Counted from the stretch's first letter, positions 52,668-64,000 are shown. The stretch: 64,000 bases of DNA from Odontocerum albicorne (GCA_949825065.1 OX463841.1:23200916-23264915), one strand, 5' to 3'. Made by a program: numbers and translations. Notes: generated from the sequence alone by a model not told the origin.

Positions 52668-53931
52668 CCAGGTCTATAAATATGAAACCAGAATTTGCTC
52701 ATAGATGGCTCTAGTTGTCAATGTAGTGACTGTCAAACCGCGTCATTGGCGCCTTTTTCTTGTGTTTGCATTTGTCAAAGACTTTTAACTCACAACAATA
52801 CAAGTTTAAGACAACTAGATATGTTTTCATAGCGTTGAACATGTCTGTTTTTGTGCCTGAAAACTACGATTTGCGGACAGCATTGATTTTCTGTTACCAT
52901 TTGAAGAAAACTGCTGCAGAATCGCATCAAATGCTTGTCGAAGCTTACGGTGAGCATGCTGTTGGTAAATCACAGTGCTTTGAGTGGTTTAAAAAATTAA
53001 AAAGTGGTGATTTCGACGTGAGAAACGAAGAACTTGGAAGACCATCGAGAAAGTTTGAAGACGCCGAATTGCAAGCATTGTTGGATGAGGATGACGCTCA
53101 AACGCAACAACAACTCGCGGATCAATTAAATGTGACATGAGAAGCCGTCTCCATACGTTTGAAAGCCATGGGAAAGATCCAGAAGGTGCGAAAATGGGTT
53201 CCACATGAACAGAATGAAAGACAGCAGGAAAACCGAAAAACCACTTGCGAAATGCTGCTCGCCAGGTACAAAAGAAAATAATTTCTCCATCGAAATTGTG
53301 ATTGGCGATGAAAAATGGATATATTTCGAGAATCTTAAGCAGAAAAGATCATGGGTAACTCCAAGCAAACCGGCGACATTGACTGCAAGGCCAAATCGCT
53401 ATGGACGGAAGACAATGCTCTATGTTTAGTGGGATCAGAAGGGCTGTTAAAACCTGGTGAAACCGTTAATACTGAACGCCACCGACAACAAATGATGGAT
53501 TTGAACCAAGCATTGCGTGAAAAACTGACCAGAATATCAAAAGAGGCAATGCAAAGTGATTTTGCTTCATGATAATGCACCATCGCACACAGCAAAACCG
53601 GTCAAGGAAACGATTGAGGCGTTTAGTTGGCAAATATTTTTGCATGCAGCTTACTCACCAGACTTGGCTCCATCCGATTACTACTTATTTGCATCGATGG
53701 GACACTGACTTGCTGAGTAGCGCTTCACTTCTTATGAAAATGGTTCAATGATTGGTTTGCCTCAAAAGAGCAACAGTTTTTTTGGCATGGCATCCACAAA
53801 TTGCCAGAGAGATGGGAAAGATGTGTAGCTAGCGATGGCCAATACTTTGAATAAAATATTTTTTACCATTTTCATACAGTAAATGTGTATTTTCTATAAA
53901 AAAAAATCCGGTTTCATATTTATAAACCTGA
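52668..53931 (+). mobile_element. Mariner family E (mauritiana/Mos1-like), dead
   Basis: 1,264 bp; left TIR CCAGGTCTATAAATATGAAA and right complement TCAGGTTTATAAATATGAAA; TA on the right (53932-53933), the left TA mutated to AA. From ATG at 52841: MSVFVPENYDLRTALIFCYH, KKTAAESHQMLVEAYGEHAV, DEDDAQTQQQLADQLNVT then a stop, WVPHEQNERQQENR, GDEKWIYFENL (first Asp), a frameshifted HDNAPSHTA box and DGQYFE at 53852. It is close to Mos1-type elements, but one stop and several indels kill it. It is inserted inside a CR1-like LINE. Confidence 0.92.
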
Positions 53932-53933
53932 TA

Positions 53934-54220
53934 AGAACTTGAGCAGTCATTATGATTCTTTAGCACTCCGCCGACAATTTTCTTTGAACCAAAACACACA
54001 TTTGAGAGGACTTAGTTGAAACTTTTTAAAACCCAATTCTACAATAATCTTAAGGAACATTGTTTTATTGGCAGAATTATGGAATCTTGGAACTAACTAT
54101 CCGATACTGTAGTAAGTGCTGTGACATTGAACCAGTTTAAAAACTGTAAACACATTCCTGCACACAGACCCAGAAGTGCTGTTTTGTTTCCTTTGCATAT
54201 ATTTTTTTTAACATGACAGT
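53934..54220 (+). mobile_element. CR1-like LINE fragment, right piece
   Basis: The frame resumes with SLALRRQFSLNQNTHLRGLS, then LRNIVLLAELWNLG and VVSAVTLNQFKNC, the typical C-terminal F..R.V..WN.LP..VV.A.SLN.FK block of CR1-type LINEs. It completes the copy at 52080-52667. Confidence 0.65.
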
Positions 54221-54547
54221 TAAACTTGATATATAGGTATTAACAGCGCTCATGCTGCCCATCTATAATGATAATAATAATATCTGTAGCCATACAATTT
54301 TAACACTTGCTTTCAAAACATACAGGTACATTGCGTTTTAAGAGTTCACTCGTGCACTCACAAATACCCTTAAATATTTGGATTATTCTAACTCAAACAA
54401 ATAAATCGCTTTTCTCATCTATTTGGATAAACAACAGTTTGCTTTAGGACATTTAGAATTAAGTTATGAAATAAACATTTTATTATCTTGATATCACAAA
54501 GGATAGGAGTATATCGAGGTAATAAAATGTTTATTCAATATTTAAAA
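54221..54547. other. Unclassified AT-rich stretch
   Basis: Nothing recognised between the LINE end and the mariner at 54550. Confidence 0.4.
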
Positions 54548-54549
54548 TA

Positions 54550-55493
54550 CTAGGCACGCTCAGAAAGTAAAGAACGATTGCGCACCACGCGCTGCGCCGA
54601 TCCCCCACCACCGCGATCGTATGCGCGCCAGGAAGCTCCTTCCCTCACTTCAGTGCGAGCCGAGTTTTGTTGCTGAACGGTCATGCGTCTTTGTTCTGTG
54701 TAACCTTTCAAAATGGCTGCACCTATCGAAAATCCCGCCAAATGTGAAGTACGTAGTGTCATTCGTTTTCTGAATACACAAAATGTTCGGCCTATCGAAA
54801 TTTATAGGCAACTTTAAGCACCAGTACATGAATCTTTTCCACAAATTTCACGATCGCTCCTACATGAAATAGTGACAGAGATCGAGAGAAAAAATGTGTG
54901 CTTGGAAAAGAAAAACCGAATCTCAACACCAGAAAAGTGATGGCAACAGTTTTTTGGGACCGAAAGGGTTTGACCCACGTGGAGTTTATGCCAAGAGGAC
55001 ACACAATAAACTCAGAGGCCTATTGTGAAACTCTTAAATGACTTAGACGCGCCATCCAAAACATGAGACGTGGAATGTTGTCGGAAAAGGTGGTTTTGAT
55101 TCATGACAATGCGTGGCCTCATGCATCAGCACTAACACAGCGAGAACTTCAACGTCTTATGTGGGAAATTTTTGGACATTCTCCTTACAGCCCTGACTTG
55201 GCACCAAGTGATTTTCACTTATTCCCGAAACTAAAGGAATTTTTAGGTGGAAAACAGTTCGCAAACGATGAAGACCTTAAACAAGAAGTGACATCCTGGC
55301 TCAAATCTTTGGCGGTAGAAGAGTATAACATCGGAATTGAAAAATTGGTTCCACGTTACAATAAGTGCCTTGACAGCTATGGCGATTACATTGAAAAATA
55401 GAATAAGGTACTGTGACCTTGTAAATAAAGTTTTGTGTCTTTAGTTTTTATTTAGTTATGCTAAAACGTTCTTTACTTTCTGCACGACCCACG
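54550..55493 (+). mobile_element. Mariner family F, internally deleted (944 bp)
   Basis: TIRs share CAGAAAGTAAAGAACG, TA at 54548-54549 and 55494-55495. N-terminus MAAPIENPAKCEVRSVIRFL (from 54714), then a jump to SFPQISRSLLHEIVTEIE and on to KVMATVFWD-like sequence, so part of the HTH region and the first catalytic Asp are deleted. The C-terminal third (55063-55401) is open: LIHDNAWPHASAL (second Asp), YSPDLAPSDFHLF (third Asp), DSYGDYIEK. It is related to family G and has nearly the same deleted length. Confidence 0.88.
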
Positions 55494-55519
55494 TAACTCA
55501 TTGTGCAGAGTGCTGTGGT

Positions 55520-55638
55520 GCATACCTTTGTGGCCTAGTTGGTAATACGCATGTCTTCTAACTCAGGGGTTCTGGTTTAATAACCCGATTTTAAAAAAAA
55601 GTGGTAAAAGTCTTGTTTCCGATTTAGGCCTCTCCATG
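55520..55638 (+). repeat. SINE family S, left piece (split by mariner H)
   Basis: Head CCTTTGTGGCCTAGTTGGTA, then TTCTAACTCAGGGGTTCTGG and body TTAGGCCTCTCC. Its remainder is at 56859-56985. Confidence 0.7.
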
Positions 55639-56858
55639 GAAAGGTAACTGATTTTATTTTCGCATAACCACCAGCGCCATCTGTGGATGAATAAATAAGT
55701 TAACTAGCAACTCATTTCGACTATATTCCGTAAAAGTTTCAAAGCACTGGCATCACTGATTCATTCATAATGATGTAACAATTGACAGTACTTTCCGAGT
55801 CTCTGTGGGAAAAGGAACAATGGAGCAACGTGCCAACAATAAATGTCATTTTAAATTGGGTAAAAGTGCTACAGAAACTTTTAAAATTATTCAAACTGTT
55901 TATGGTAGTGAAGCAATGAATCGTAAGAACATTTTAAAGTGGTATGCAAGATTTCGTGGCGGTAGAGAGAGCATTTAAGATAATCCACGGCCTGGACCAT
56001 CCATCATTGACAGTTCGAATTGAAGAAAATATTCAAAAAGTGGCTGAAATTCTTCGAAATGATCGTTGTGCATCTACTAGGCTCATTGAGGCGCTCACTG
56101 GAATTCCTAAATACACTGTCTAGCTCATTTGAACAGAAAATTTAGGCAAACGAAAGGTCACACACTGACTGAAGATCAAAAAGTTTGCAGAGACATGAAA
56201 AGAGCGGCTGATATGGATCCAGACTTCATGTCAAGCATTGTAACAGGTGATGAAACATGGTGCTTTCAGTATGAGTCACAAAGCATCTGAGTTCGGAATG
56301 GAAGGGTCAACAATCTCCGAAATCGAAAAAAGTGATCCGAATCAAGACTCTGCTCATCGTTTTCTTTGATTCCAAAGGAATTATCCATAAGGAATTCACA
56401 CCAGATTAAATGGTGAACGCCAATGTGTACTTGGGTATTTTGAATCGTTTATGGGCCAGGATTCTTCGAGTTCGACTCGATTACCGAGAACAAGGGGCAT
56501 GGTCTTCGTTGCACAACAATGCACCGGTGCACAAATACAAGATTGTACGCGATTTCTTTGTCAAAAAAGTATCGATCGCCCCCCGTATTCGCCTGATTTG
56601 GCTCCATGCAACTTCTAGCTATTCCTAAAATGGAAATTGGCGATAAAAGGAAAGCATTTCGACACAATTTTAGACATCCAGAAGGTTTCGACTGCAATTC
56701 GAAGAATGAGTTTCAGGAGTGCTTCAAAAAATTTTACAACTGCTTCCAGTATTGTATTGGCTCACAAGGAGTGTATTTTGAATAAAAGGATTTCGAATAA
56801 AAAATGTAAACTATAAATAAACAATATCTTGTATTTCGTTTCCCGTCAGTCACCTTTC
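55639..56858 (+). mobile_element. Mariner family H (MEQRxN lineage), dead
   Basis: Approximate ends GAAAGGTAACTGATTTTATT and, on the right complement, GAAAGGTGACTGACGGGAAA. The TA duplication is not clear. From ATG at 55820: MEQRANNKCHFKLGKSATET, KWYARFRGGRESI then stop, EILRNDRCAST, VTGDETWCFQYESQ (first Asp), LHNNAPVHKYKIV (second Asp position changed to Asn), then a frameshift before PPYSPDLAPC. It is inserted in a SINE. Confidence 0.85.
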
Positions 56859-56985
56859 AGATTGGACAGACTGTGTGTAACATCTTTCTGATTAGTTGAA
56901 AGAGTGTACTAATGGCAATAAACTTTGGCAGGTTGTACTGTATATAACAAAAGTATAATACAGTATCTGATTTCATATATGGAAT
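56859..56985 (+). repeat. SINE family S, right piece (tail)
   Basis: AACATCTTTCTGATTAGTTG, GGCAATAAACTTTGGCAGGT and CTGTATATAACAAAAGTATA continue the copy begun at 55520. Confidence 0.75.
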
Positions 56986-56999
56986 GTGAAGGTTGGGCA

Positions 57000-57410
57000 T
57001 TAAAAAAAATTTGAATAATTAGGTGGAAACATGTGCTTTGCAAAGAATATCTGGTGTTACAATGATAGAAAGATCAGATAAACGTAGTTGTTTGTTAGAG
57101 AAGCATGTTATAAGTAAAATTAAGAAAGAAAGCTTGATATGATTTGGCCACATTAACAGAATAAGTTGCAAAACAAATATACGTCTGGAATTAATGGACA
57201 GTGTGAAAAAGATAGACCAAGGAAAGAATGGAGAAATTTCAACTAAGAGAAAGATAAGTTTGAGAAACAAAAAAGAATGTACATATAACGAGATGTATAG
57301 ATGTGGAAGAGGATCTGTGAGCATGAATAGAAAAATGTGGAGATATGACCTACTCCAAAAAAGGAAATGATGTGATGATGTATGTAAAATAAACCAAAAG
57401 TAATTTGTAG
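57000..57410 (+). mobile_element. Degenerate non-LTR retrotransposon, 3' end (family N, copy 5)
   Basis: Matches the 3' modules of family N: a GTGGAAACATGTGCTTTGCA start, then CACATTAACAGAATAAG, the AGACCAAGGAAAGAATGGAG basic tail and the end GGAAATGATGTGATGATGTA. Confidence 0.6.
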
Positions 57411-57448
57411 GTTATATATTTTCCAAAAACTATACATATTATATTTAG

Positions 57449-57595
57449 ACTACCTCCGTAGTCTAGTTGGTAAGACACCCGTCTTCCAACTTAGGAGTGG
57501 CAGATTGGATTCCCTTTGGAACCCATATTTTTTTGACAAGGATCCAGTCTGATTTTCACTTAAGGCCTCTAAAAGTACTTAGCCAAGCACTTGTT
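57449..57595 (+). repeat. SINE family S, head and body
   Basis: ACTACCTCCGTAGTCTAGTT and GGTAAGACACCCGTCTTCC form the A-box head; GGCAGATTGGATTCCCTTTG covers the B box; GGATCCAGTCTGATTTTCAC and TTAAGGCCTCTAAAAG are the body. The tail is absent. Confidence 0.75.
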
Positions 57596-59429
57596 AAATG
57601 TAAACAATCACTCAGTAAACTTGGTTATTTGGCCGAGTTGGAGTGCTCAACTAAGCACTGAATGCTCAACCAAGCCTTACACGTGTAAGGCATCAATCAT
57701 TGCATGTTGGATAGTTAGTGTATTTTTTTAATTTTTATCATCTGTAATATGCATTTTGGCGTCAGATCCCAAATTGATTGATGATGCTGTGTATTATGGG
57801 GGCAGTAATTACATGGACTTACGTCCGTCTCTGGTAGAAAAAAGTAAATAATGAAACTCAAGGCTCATTTGTAGGTACGAGTTTATTTGATTTTTGTGCA
57901 TTATGATATATGTGATATTAATTGTGTACAATCACATTGGCAGCATATTTAAGTTTACAGAATAAAATATATTATTATATCCGATATAAATTTAAGGAAA
58001 TAAATATAATTTGATATTTAAAAAATAGGAACACAATATTGAAATATGTTGATATTGATTTAAAGTTTTTTTTATCAATGTGTAATCAAAACATTCAATT
58101 AAGATTGTAATTAAACTTATAAAAAAGAATCTAAAATTAAAATTGATATATAATACATAAAATTTTCAATACGGGTATAAGTTTTAAGAAAAAAATATTT
58201 AACACTCGCTGCTAAATTTTTCTTATAGTTTACTTCCAGTACTGGGTTATTTTTGTAAATCAAAACTACCATATATTGTTTGTTCCACTACAGGCTTCTG
58301 AATATGGTGCAAAATTATTGGATAAATCTTAAGACAGAAAAGAGACAGAAAAATCTAAAGGCTATGTCCAGAATTGGGCCCTGCAGTGGCATCACGGATA
58401 TACAGATTCGCAGTTATAAACACAAAAAAATCTATTGAATTCTTCAATTAACAAATTTAAATTGGTGATTCAATGGTTAAAACTTGAAAAAAAACAAGAA
58501 AGAAGACATTAATTTATAGTTGGAATAACATCAGATGAAAGTTTGAAAGGAAATGTTTTCCCATATAAAATATATTGGTAGATTTACTAATGAAATACCT
58601 AAAACAGTTTTATTGATAAACTTCATAACACTATATGAACTGTACAAAATCTGTGATAATTTTTTTTATGAAAAACACATACATTTCAAATATTCATTTG
58701 TCAATTACCTTTATATAATGACCATATTAACAGTAATGAAACTTATTAATGTGACGTGTTTCTACCTCATATCATCAGCCAATGATAAACCCTTCAAAGG
58801 TAAAAAAAAACTCACAGCAATAAGCAAAGTAAAATTAGTGGTATAACCAAGTATTATTTGGTTTAATTATTATGATATAGAGTGCTAGAAAGTTAAAGCC
58901 GAACTCATACATAGATAAATTTCTATTACAGCATTATTGATGAAGTCAAAAATTTATTTACAGATATCCATTTTTAAGGAAATTTTGAATACTGATTACT
59001 TTGATCAGTTTGAAAAGGCCATTGAATAGCGAAACAATTTCATTAAATAAACAACTGGAAAGCAATTGTTTCATTTTCAAGATTTCCCATTTATAGCTTT
59101 TTTTACGTAATTCCTGAAAAGTATATATTAATATTTTTTAATAAACTGATTACTGTCAATATGAATATTTCTTGATATTATTAATGTTGAAATTAGTTTT
59201 CCTGTTTATAATAAAAGTCGATTACTCACTAAAGAAATAATATTGAAACCATTAGATAGCCCAATAGGAGTTAATGAAAATATTAAATTAGACGAGTATA
59301 TTAATTTGACAGTTTTTACTCTATAACTTCTTTAACTTACCTTTATTAATTACTCGGTGAATAATCAAAATAAAAATAAATAACTTACTTGTCTATTATG
59401 ATAAAATAATCACTGAAGATTCAGATACG
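57596..59429. other. Downstream AT-rich DNA
   Basis: No gene recognised. The 97-codon frame at 58553-58846 is AT-driven, with no family resemblance or splice context. Confidence 0.45.
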
Positions 59430-59700
59430 AACTAATAAATGAAGAAAGACTAACAAAACAAATATTCAGTGAAAATGTGAGTGGAAGGCGTGGTAGAAGA
59501 AGATCAAGGAAAGTATGGTTGGATCGAGTGTGTGATATTTTGAAAGAAGGTAATGTAAAAAGTCAGAGAAATCATAGGAGCTGTATGGATGTAGAAGAGA
59601 CGAAAGATGTGTGTCACTTAAGAAAAGTCTGACGCTCTCTCCTTTCTGCCTATCCCGATAGGGAGACAGCATGATAGTATGTATGTAAAATCCAGATACA
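59430..59700 (+). mobile_element. Non-LTR retrotransposon 3' end (family N, copy 6)
   Basis: Reads RKTNKTNIQ-like sequence, then GRRGRRRSRKVWLDRVCDIL and the terminus CTATCCCGATAGGGAGACAG. It is the best copy of the family N 3' end. Confidence 0.65.
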
Positions 59701-60227
59701 TACATATATATTGTAGTTTTACTACTAAAAGTTAATAAGTCTATATTTTTAAGTATTTAGAGTTAGTAATGTATTACATATTCATATTGAATTATCTTTG
59801 ACTTATGAAAGTTTGGACTACCAAAGATTTTGGGAACACAGGACACTTAAGGAATTTTATCAAAAGCATATGATTTTGATGAAATCGCTAATATCTATCA
59901 CTAAGCAAAAATTATAAGGCCCATAAATTTTTCAAAATCACTAACAATAATGTGATTTCATAAAAATAAGCTGGTAGAAATTTGTATGAACTTAAGTTAG
60001 CTTTTTTAATAAACATTCCAAACTTTCAAATTACTATACTTCTATAATTTTTTTGACACAAGCTTTTGATGTAACCTAACAATAGATGTATTTCTATAAT
60101 TTAACAGCAATAAATTAATAAACCACAGGAGTAAAATAACATGAAAACAAATAATACTTTATTAAAATATCATTCGCAATTAAATGCCATTATAAAAATT
60201 TAACATAAACTTATATCATCACTCTAT
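59701..60227. other. Unclassified AT-rich stretch
   Basis: Nothing recognised. Confidence 0.4.
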
Positions 60228-60712
60228 ACCAAGAGTTCCCAAACTTTTTTCGACCGCAGACCCCTTTACCAAAAACTTTTAAAACCATCGACCCCTTAGT
60301 CATTTAATTACTCAAATTAATAAGTTTGTACAATACTCAATATTAAATATTTCACTAGATATAACTTTTCATTTTAATCACTTGTAATTAAGGATTGAAA
60401 AAGATAAAAGGACTACGAATTATGGCATTATCTTGTGCAACAATTAATATTGAAATCTGCGCAGACGAAAATGAAAGCAAAGAAATAGATTTTTAATGAC
60501 ACATTTTACCTTTTCGTTCACAAGTTTGGTATGTAATGTGTTTTTATCAAAAAAGTGTTAGGTACCTATTGGAATCATAGATATTTTGAAGTAACAAACA
60601 AATAGCAGTAGTAAGGGGGTCTATTTTTGCTGTCGTCGACCCTCAATTTTTTTTATTGAAACTATCGACCCCTAGAAAAATCAAATCAAAACCAGGGGTC
60701 TATACATTCTAT
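60228..60712. repeat. hAT-like non-autonomous repeat (tentative)
   Basis: One end reads CAAGAGTTCCCAAACTTTTT then CGACCGCAGACCCC; the other end holds GACCCC/GGGGTC words (TCGACCCCTAG, CCAGGGGTCTATAC). A TCTATAC sequence flanks both ends and could be the target duplication. TTCCCAAAC with GACCCC is common at hAT-type ends, but the two termini do not match well. Confidence 0.4.
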
Positions 60713-60749
60713 AGTATTATAAACGCAAGGATGCCATAAAACACCTCCG

Positions 60750-61460
60750 TTCAGGTTGATCCACAGTCTGGCACTTCATATCTTCCCACATTAAGTCAAG
60801 ATTACAAATCCCCCTATTGAAACATCAGTGTATTGTGTAGGATGAGCAATCAATTCATAAAGTCCATTGCGGATGTTAAAACAGCACAGCTATTGGACCA
60901 GCTACCAGAGGACATCCTTATACGTAACCTAATCACTTCCAGTACCCTTATTGTAGTGTTATAACATAGGTAGTTATGCGTCTGATGATTAAATGTCTTA
61001 TTCATCGTCATGTCACCTGACACCCATCACCACGGGATCTGTTAACATGCCAAGACTCGAAACCATATAGCAAAATAGGTATCACGTATGCGTCAAACCC
61101 CATATGGTCTTCATATTGTTAGACACTGCTGGCAGCACATATACCTAATGGGCAGCGCATTCCTGAGATCCTCTTTCTCAACAATCGTGGTTTATAAATA
61201 CTTCAATTCATCAATTCTGTTGGCAGAAACGCCATTTGTGCACAAGGAGATGCTTCATCAGGAGTCTTAATGATTCTGGATTCTGTAGTTTCTACACTTA
61301 AAAAGGTTCACCTTCTCATGGAGGGTAAAAATGGATCCATTTTGCCAATAGCACTTCTCATCCCATACATTTTAGTAAAAATAGTAGAGGATGTATCAAA
61401 CTGATTCCACACTTGAGAAACTGCGTAGATACCATCATTGTCAGGAGACTGGCCAATTTT
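60750..61460 (-). mobile_element. Very degenerate LINE-like fragment
   Basis: Minus-strand scraps include DAYVIPILLYGFESWHV (near 61050-61100), which resembles the YKAxVxPxLLYGSETW block after the RT palm, and upstream pieces MRSAIGKMDPFLPSM and KTPDEASPCAQMAFLPTEL. Too decayed for a clade. Confidence 0.4.
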
Positions 61461-62121
61461 GATATTGCTCACATTGTATTAATGTTGAAAATTTATTTAA
61501 TTTCCTTAAAACAATGTTCATAAGGGGAAATTTCGAATCAACAGCAGATGCAATGATATTTTTATTTCCAAGAAAAGTAAAGATTAAATAATTTAGACAC
61601 TATGGATCCAAAATGTTTCAAAAATATTTAGAAACATCAAAAACACTTTTTTATTAATATAACTGAGAATAATCTTTTAAAAACTGATTACTGAAGTTGA
61701 ATAAAAAGGTACAAGCAAACAAAGAAGCCTTTATGCTCAATAAAGTGTATGCCGTTTCCTTTTAAGTAGCGATTGTTCCAAATATATATCTATCAATAAA
61801 CTAAGGAAACAAGATAATTTTTTGTGATTTTGAGTAAATAAATATGTTTTAAATTAAGAAATATGTTTTCTTCATATTTTGTTAGTGAATCTTGTATAAT
61901 GTAGCGTAGTTGCTTGACAAAATTGTATAATTCTTAATGGATTTTTAAAATAAATTGCTTTTATCCTACAAGGAAAATGTTTCCCTGTTGAACATTGCCC
62001 TAATGCGAAAAAGTTTTGCATTAACAAATAAAATAGCCTTTACTATCGATAGATTAATAAGCGTAACATTTTCAAATGTCATTCTCTGAAAACACTTTTA
62101 TATTTTAGTTGTTTCCATACA
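61461..62121. other. Unclassified AT-rich stretch
   Basis: Nothing recognised. Confidence 0.4.
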
Positions 62122-62123
62122 TA

Positions 62124-63399
62124 ACACATCGATCAATAAGTCCCGGGACTAACCAACAGATGGCGCCTCTAATACAAATCCATACCATTATCAGTTAGTA
62201 CCAACCTTTAGAAGTTACGTGTCAAACTTTCATGAAATTCCGACATTGTGTCATTGAGTTACAGTGGTTTTAGTGATGCTACTTTTGCTATTTTCAAAAC
62301 AATGGAAAAAACCGAATTTCGTGTGTGATAAAACATTGCTTTTTAATGAGAAAAAATAACGTTCAAACTCAGCGATGGCTTGAAAAGCGTTATCCGAGCT
62401 CTGCTCCGTCGAAAACAAACATTTGTCAGTGGTATGCTGATTTCAAACGCGGTCGTACAGACACAAATGATGCTGAACGCTCTGGTCGTCCAAATGAGGC
62501 TGTTACACCAGAAAACATAAAAAAACCCTCAAAATCGTGATGGAAAATCGCAAAGTAAAGTTGCGTGAGATAGCTGACATCCTGAAGATATCATTTGGTA
62601 GTGTTTACACTATTTTGAACATTTGGTCATGAAAAAGCTTTTTTCGAAATGGGTGCCGCGTTTGCTCACAATGGAACAGAAACAACAACGCATCAATGAT
62701 TCAGAGTGCTGTTTGGCACTGTTGACGCGAAATAAACAGGAGTTTTTGCATCGGTATGTGACAATGGATGAAACGTGGATTCGCCACTATATTCCGGAAT
62801 CAAATCGGCAGTCAGCTGAGTGGAGAGCAGCCGGTGAAAGTCGTTTGAAGCGACCAAAAACTCAACAGTCAGCCGGGAAGGTTATGGCCTCCGTATTTTG
62901 GGATGCGCTTGGTATAATATTCATCGATCACCTTGAAAAGGGAAAAACCATCAATAGCGAATATTACATAGCGTTATTGGAGCGTTTGAAGGCAGAAATT
63001 GCAAAAAAACGGGTCCATATGAAGAAGAAAAAAGTTCTCTTTCATCTGGACAATGCACCGTGTTACAAGTCGATGGTAATGATGGCCAAATTGCATGAGT
63101 TGAACTTCCACACCCACTGTATTCTCCAGATTTGGCCCCCAGTGACTATTGGCTGCTCGCAGACCTCAAAAAGATGCTCCAGGGAAAGAGATTTGGCTCC
63201 AATGAAGAAGTGATTGCCGAAACTAACGCCTATTTTGAAACCAAAGATAAATCGTTCTACACGGCTTGCATAGAAAAGTTAGGAAAGCGTTGGAATGAAT
63301 GTATCGGTCTTGAAGGAGACTATGTTGATGAATAAAGAAGAATTTTGGCAAACAAATGTTGTTTTAGTAGTTAGTTCCGGGACTTATTGATCGATGTGT
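62124..63399 (+). mobile_element. Mariner family A, copy A5 (irritans/Himar1-like), nearly full length
   Basis: 1,276 bp, TA at 62122-62123 and 63400-63401, family A TIRs. Longest open piece is 62623-63213: KLFSKWVPRLLTMEQKQQRI, MDETWIRHYIPES (first Asp), VFWDALGIIFIDHLEKGKTI, KKKVLFHLDNAPCYKSM (second Asp; HQDN changed to HLDN). An 8-bp deletion after LHELNF shifts the frame before APSDYWLLADL (third Asp, at 63132-63335). Upstream a 1-bp loss near 62323 and a shift at the linker also break it. Confidence 0.92.
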
Positions 63400-63401
63400 T
63401 A

Positions 63402-64000
63402 TTTGTGCTGTAATACGCTGTTTAAAAATTAAGTATAAACACCTCAGAATGCCAACTCCAATAGGATGGAAAAGCTCCAACATAAGACGTTTCTTAAAGG
63501 CACTCCATCTATGATTCAAAGCACAGCAAAGAAAATTTTGCATTAAAGAACATGAAACCCAGACCTGCACCAGAAGGTTCAAAAAACTAATTAAATTTTT
63601 TTTTATAAAACTGTTTTTTTGAACCGTCTCTTAAATACAAATATTCGCTTAACAAAAAAAATAATAATTGATTATAATTTGGATTTGTTTTTTCTTTATT
63701 AAAATAATATACATAATATTAATCTTTGGAAAAACCTTTGAATCGATTTAAGAAAAAGTTTTTCAGTTACTTTATTTTACGGAGGTTAAATACAACTGTG
63801 ATATGAGGCACGTCGGAAACCTCTTATCCTGGCACTTGATCAAATTAAGTTTATAAATTTCATTTGAATGTAAGCATAAATATTAAAATGTAAAAATAAT
63901 AAATGCTCGTGATGCGGTTTGTTTTTTATATATTATCTTTTTATAAATGCCAAATACTAAGATAGTTTAACTGATTAATTGATGAAAAATCTAATAATTA
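63402..64000. other. Right-edge AT-rich DNA
   Basis: No gene or repeat recognised. Confidence 0.4.

Noticed and set aside
58553..58846. 97-codon ORF downstream
   Set aside because: AT-driven Phe/Ile/Tyr-rich frame with no motif, family resemblance or promoter context.

Overview
This is AT-rich eukaryotic DNA, almost certainly from an insect or another arthropod. The evidence is spliced Rab5 and FBXW5 genes with consensus GT/AG introns, together with many Tc1/mariner, piggyBac, Tigger-like, non-LTR and tRNA-derived SINE insertions of kinds common in insects. I cannot name the species. Nothing suggests prokaryotic or organellar DNA.

Two host genes are readable, both on the + strand. (1) The last two coding exons of Rab5 (821-1037 and 4046-4155); the earlier exons lie left of the window. 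(2) A complete nine-exon FBXW5 (F-box/WD40) gene, coding from 21206 to 50198. Its exons sum to 1,767 nt (588 codons plus stop) with every splice phase consistent, so the host frame is intact although about 27 kb of introns is largely transposon.

The rest is a layered collection of mobile DNA. I place about seventeen mariner insertions in roughly a dozen families: five Himar1/irritans-like copies (family A), two cecropia-like (B), two mauritiana-like (C), one DD41D element, one mori-like fragment and single copies of several others. Most have TA target duplications and matching terminal inverted repeats. Only one transposase frame is open end to end (34068-35087).

Layout. 1-4155: Rab5 3' exons, with LINE, SINE and mariner debris in the intron. 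4156-21205: intergenic, with two deleted mariners (5007-5741, 5786-6710), a mariner carrying two nested MITEs (9304-10677), a Tigger-like MITE (12234-12898), a mori-like fragment, and a 5.6 kb piggyBac (14735-20318) that was itself hit by a 5'-truncated Jockey-type LINE (17240-20079). 21206-50198: FBXW5, with mariners in introns 1, 3, 5, 6, 7 and 8. 50199-57600: a triplicated FBXW5 3' flank, then mariners nested in an older LINE and an older SINE. 57600-64000: mostly unique AT-rich DNA with LINE scraps, a hAT-like repeat and a last family A mariner.

No new enzymatic system is evident. The notable biology is the insertion history: dead mariner copies that share the same lesions at unrelated sites (movement in trans), several nested insertions that can be ordered in time, a LINE whose reverse transcriptase lacks a catalytic aspartate while its frame stays open, and two mariners abutting on one TA dinucleotide.
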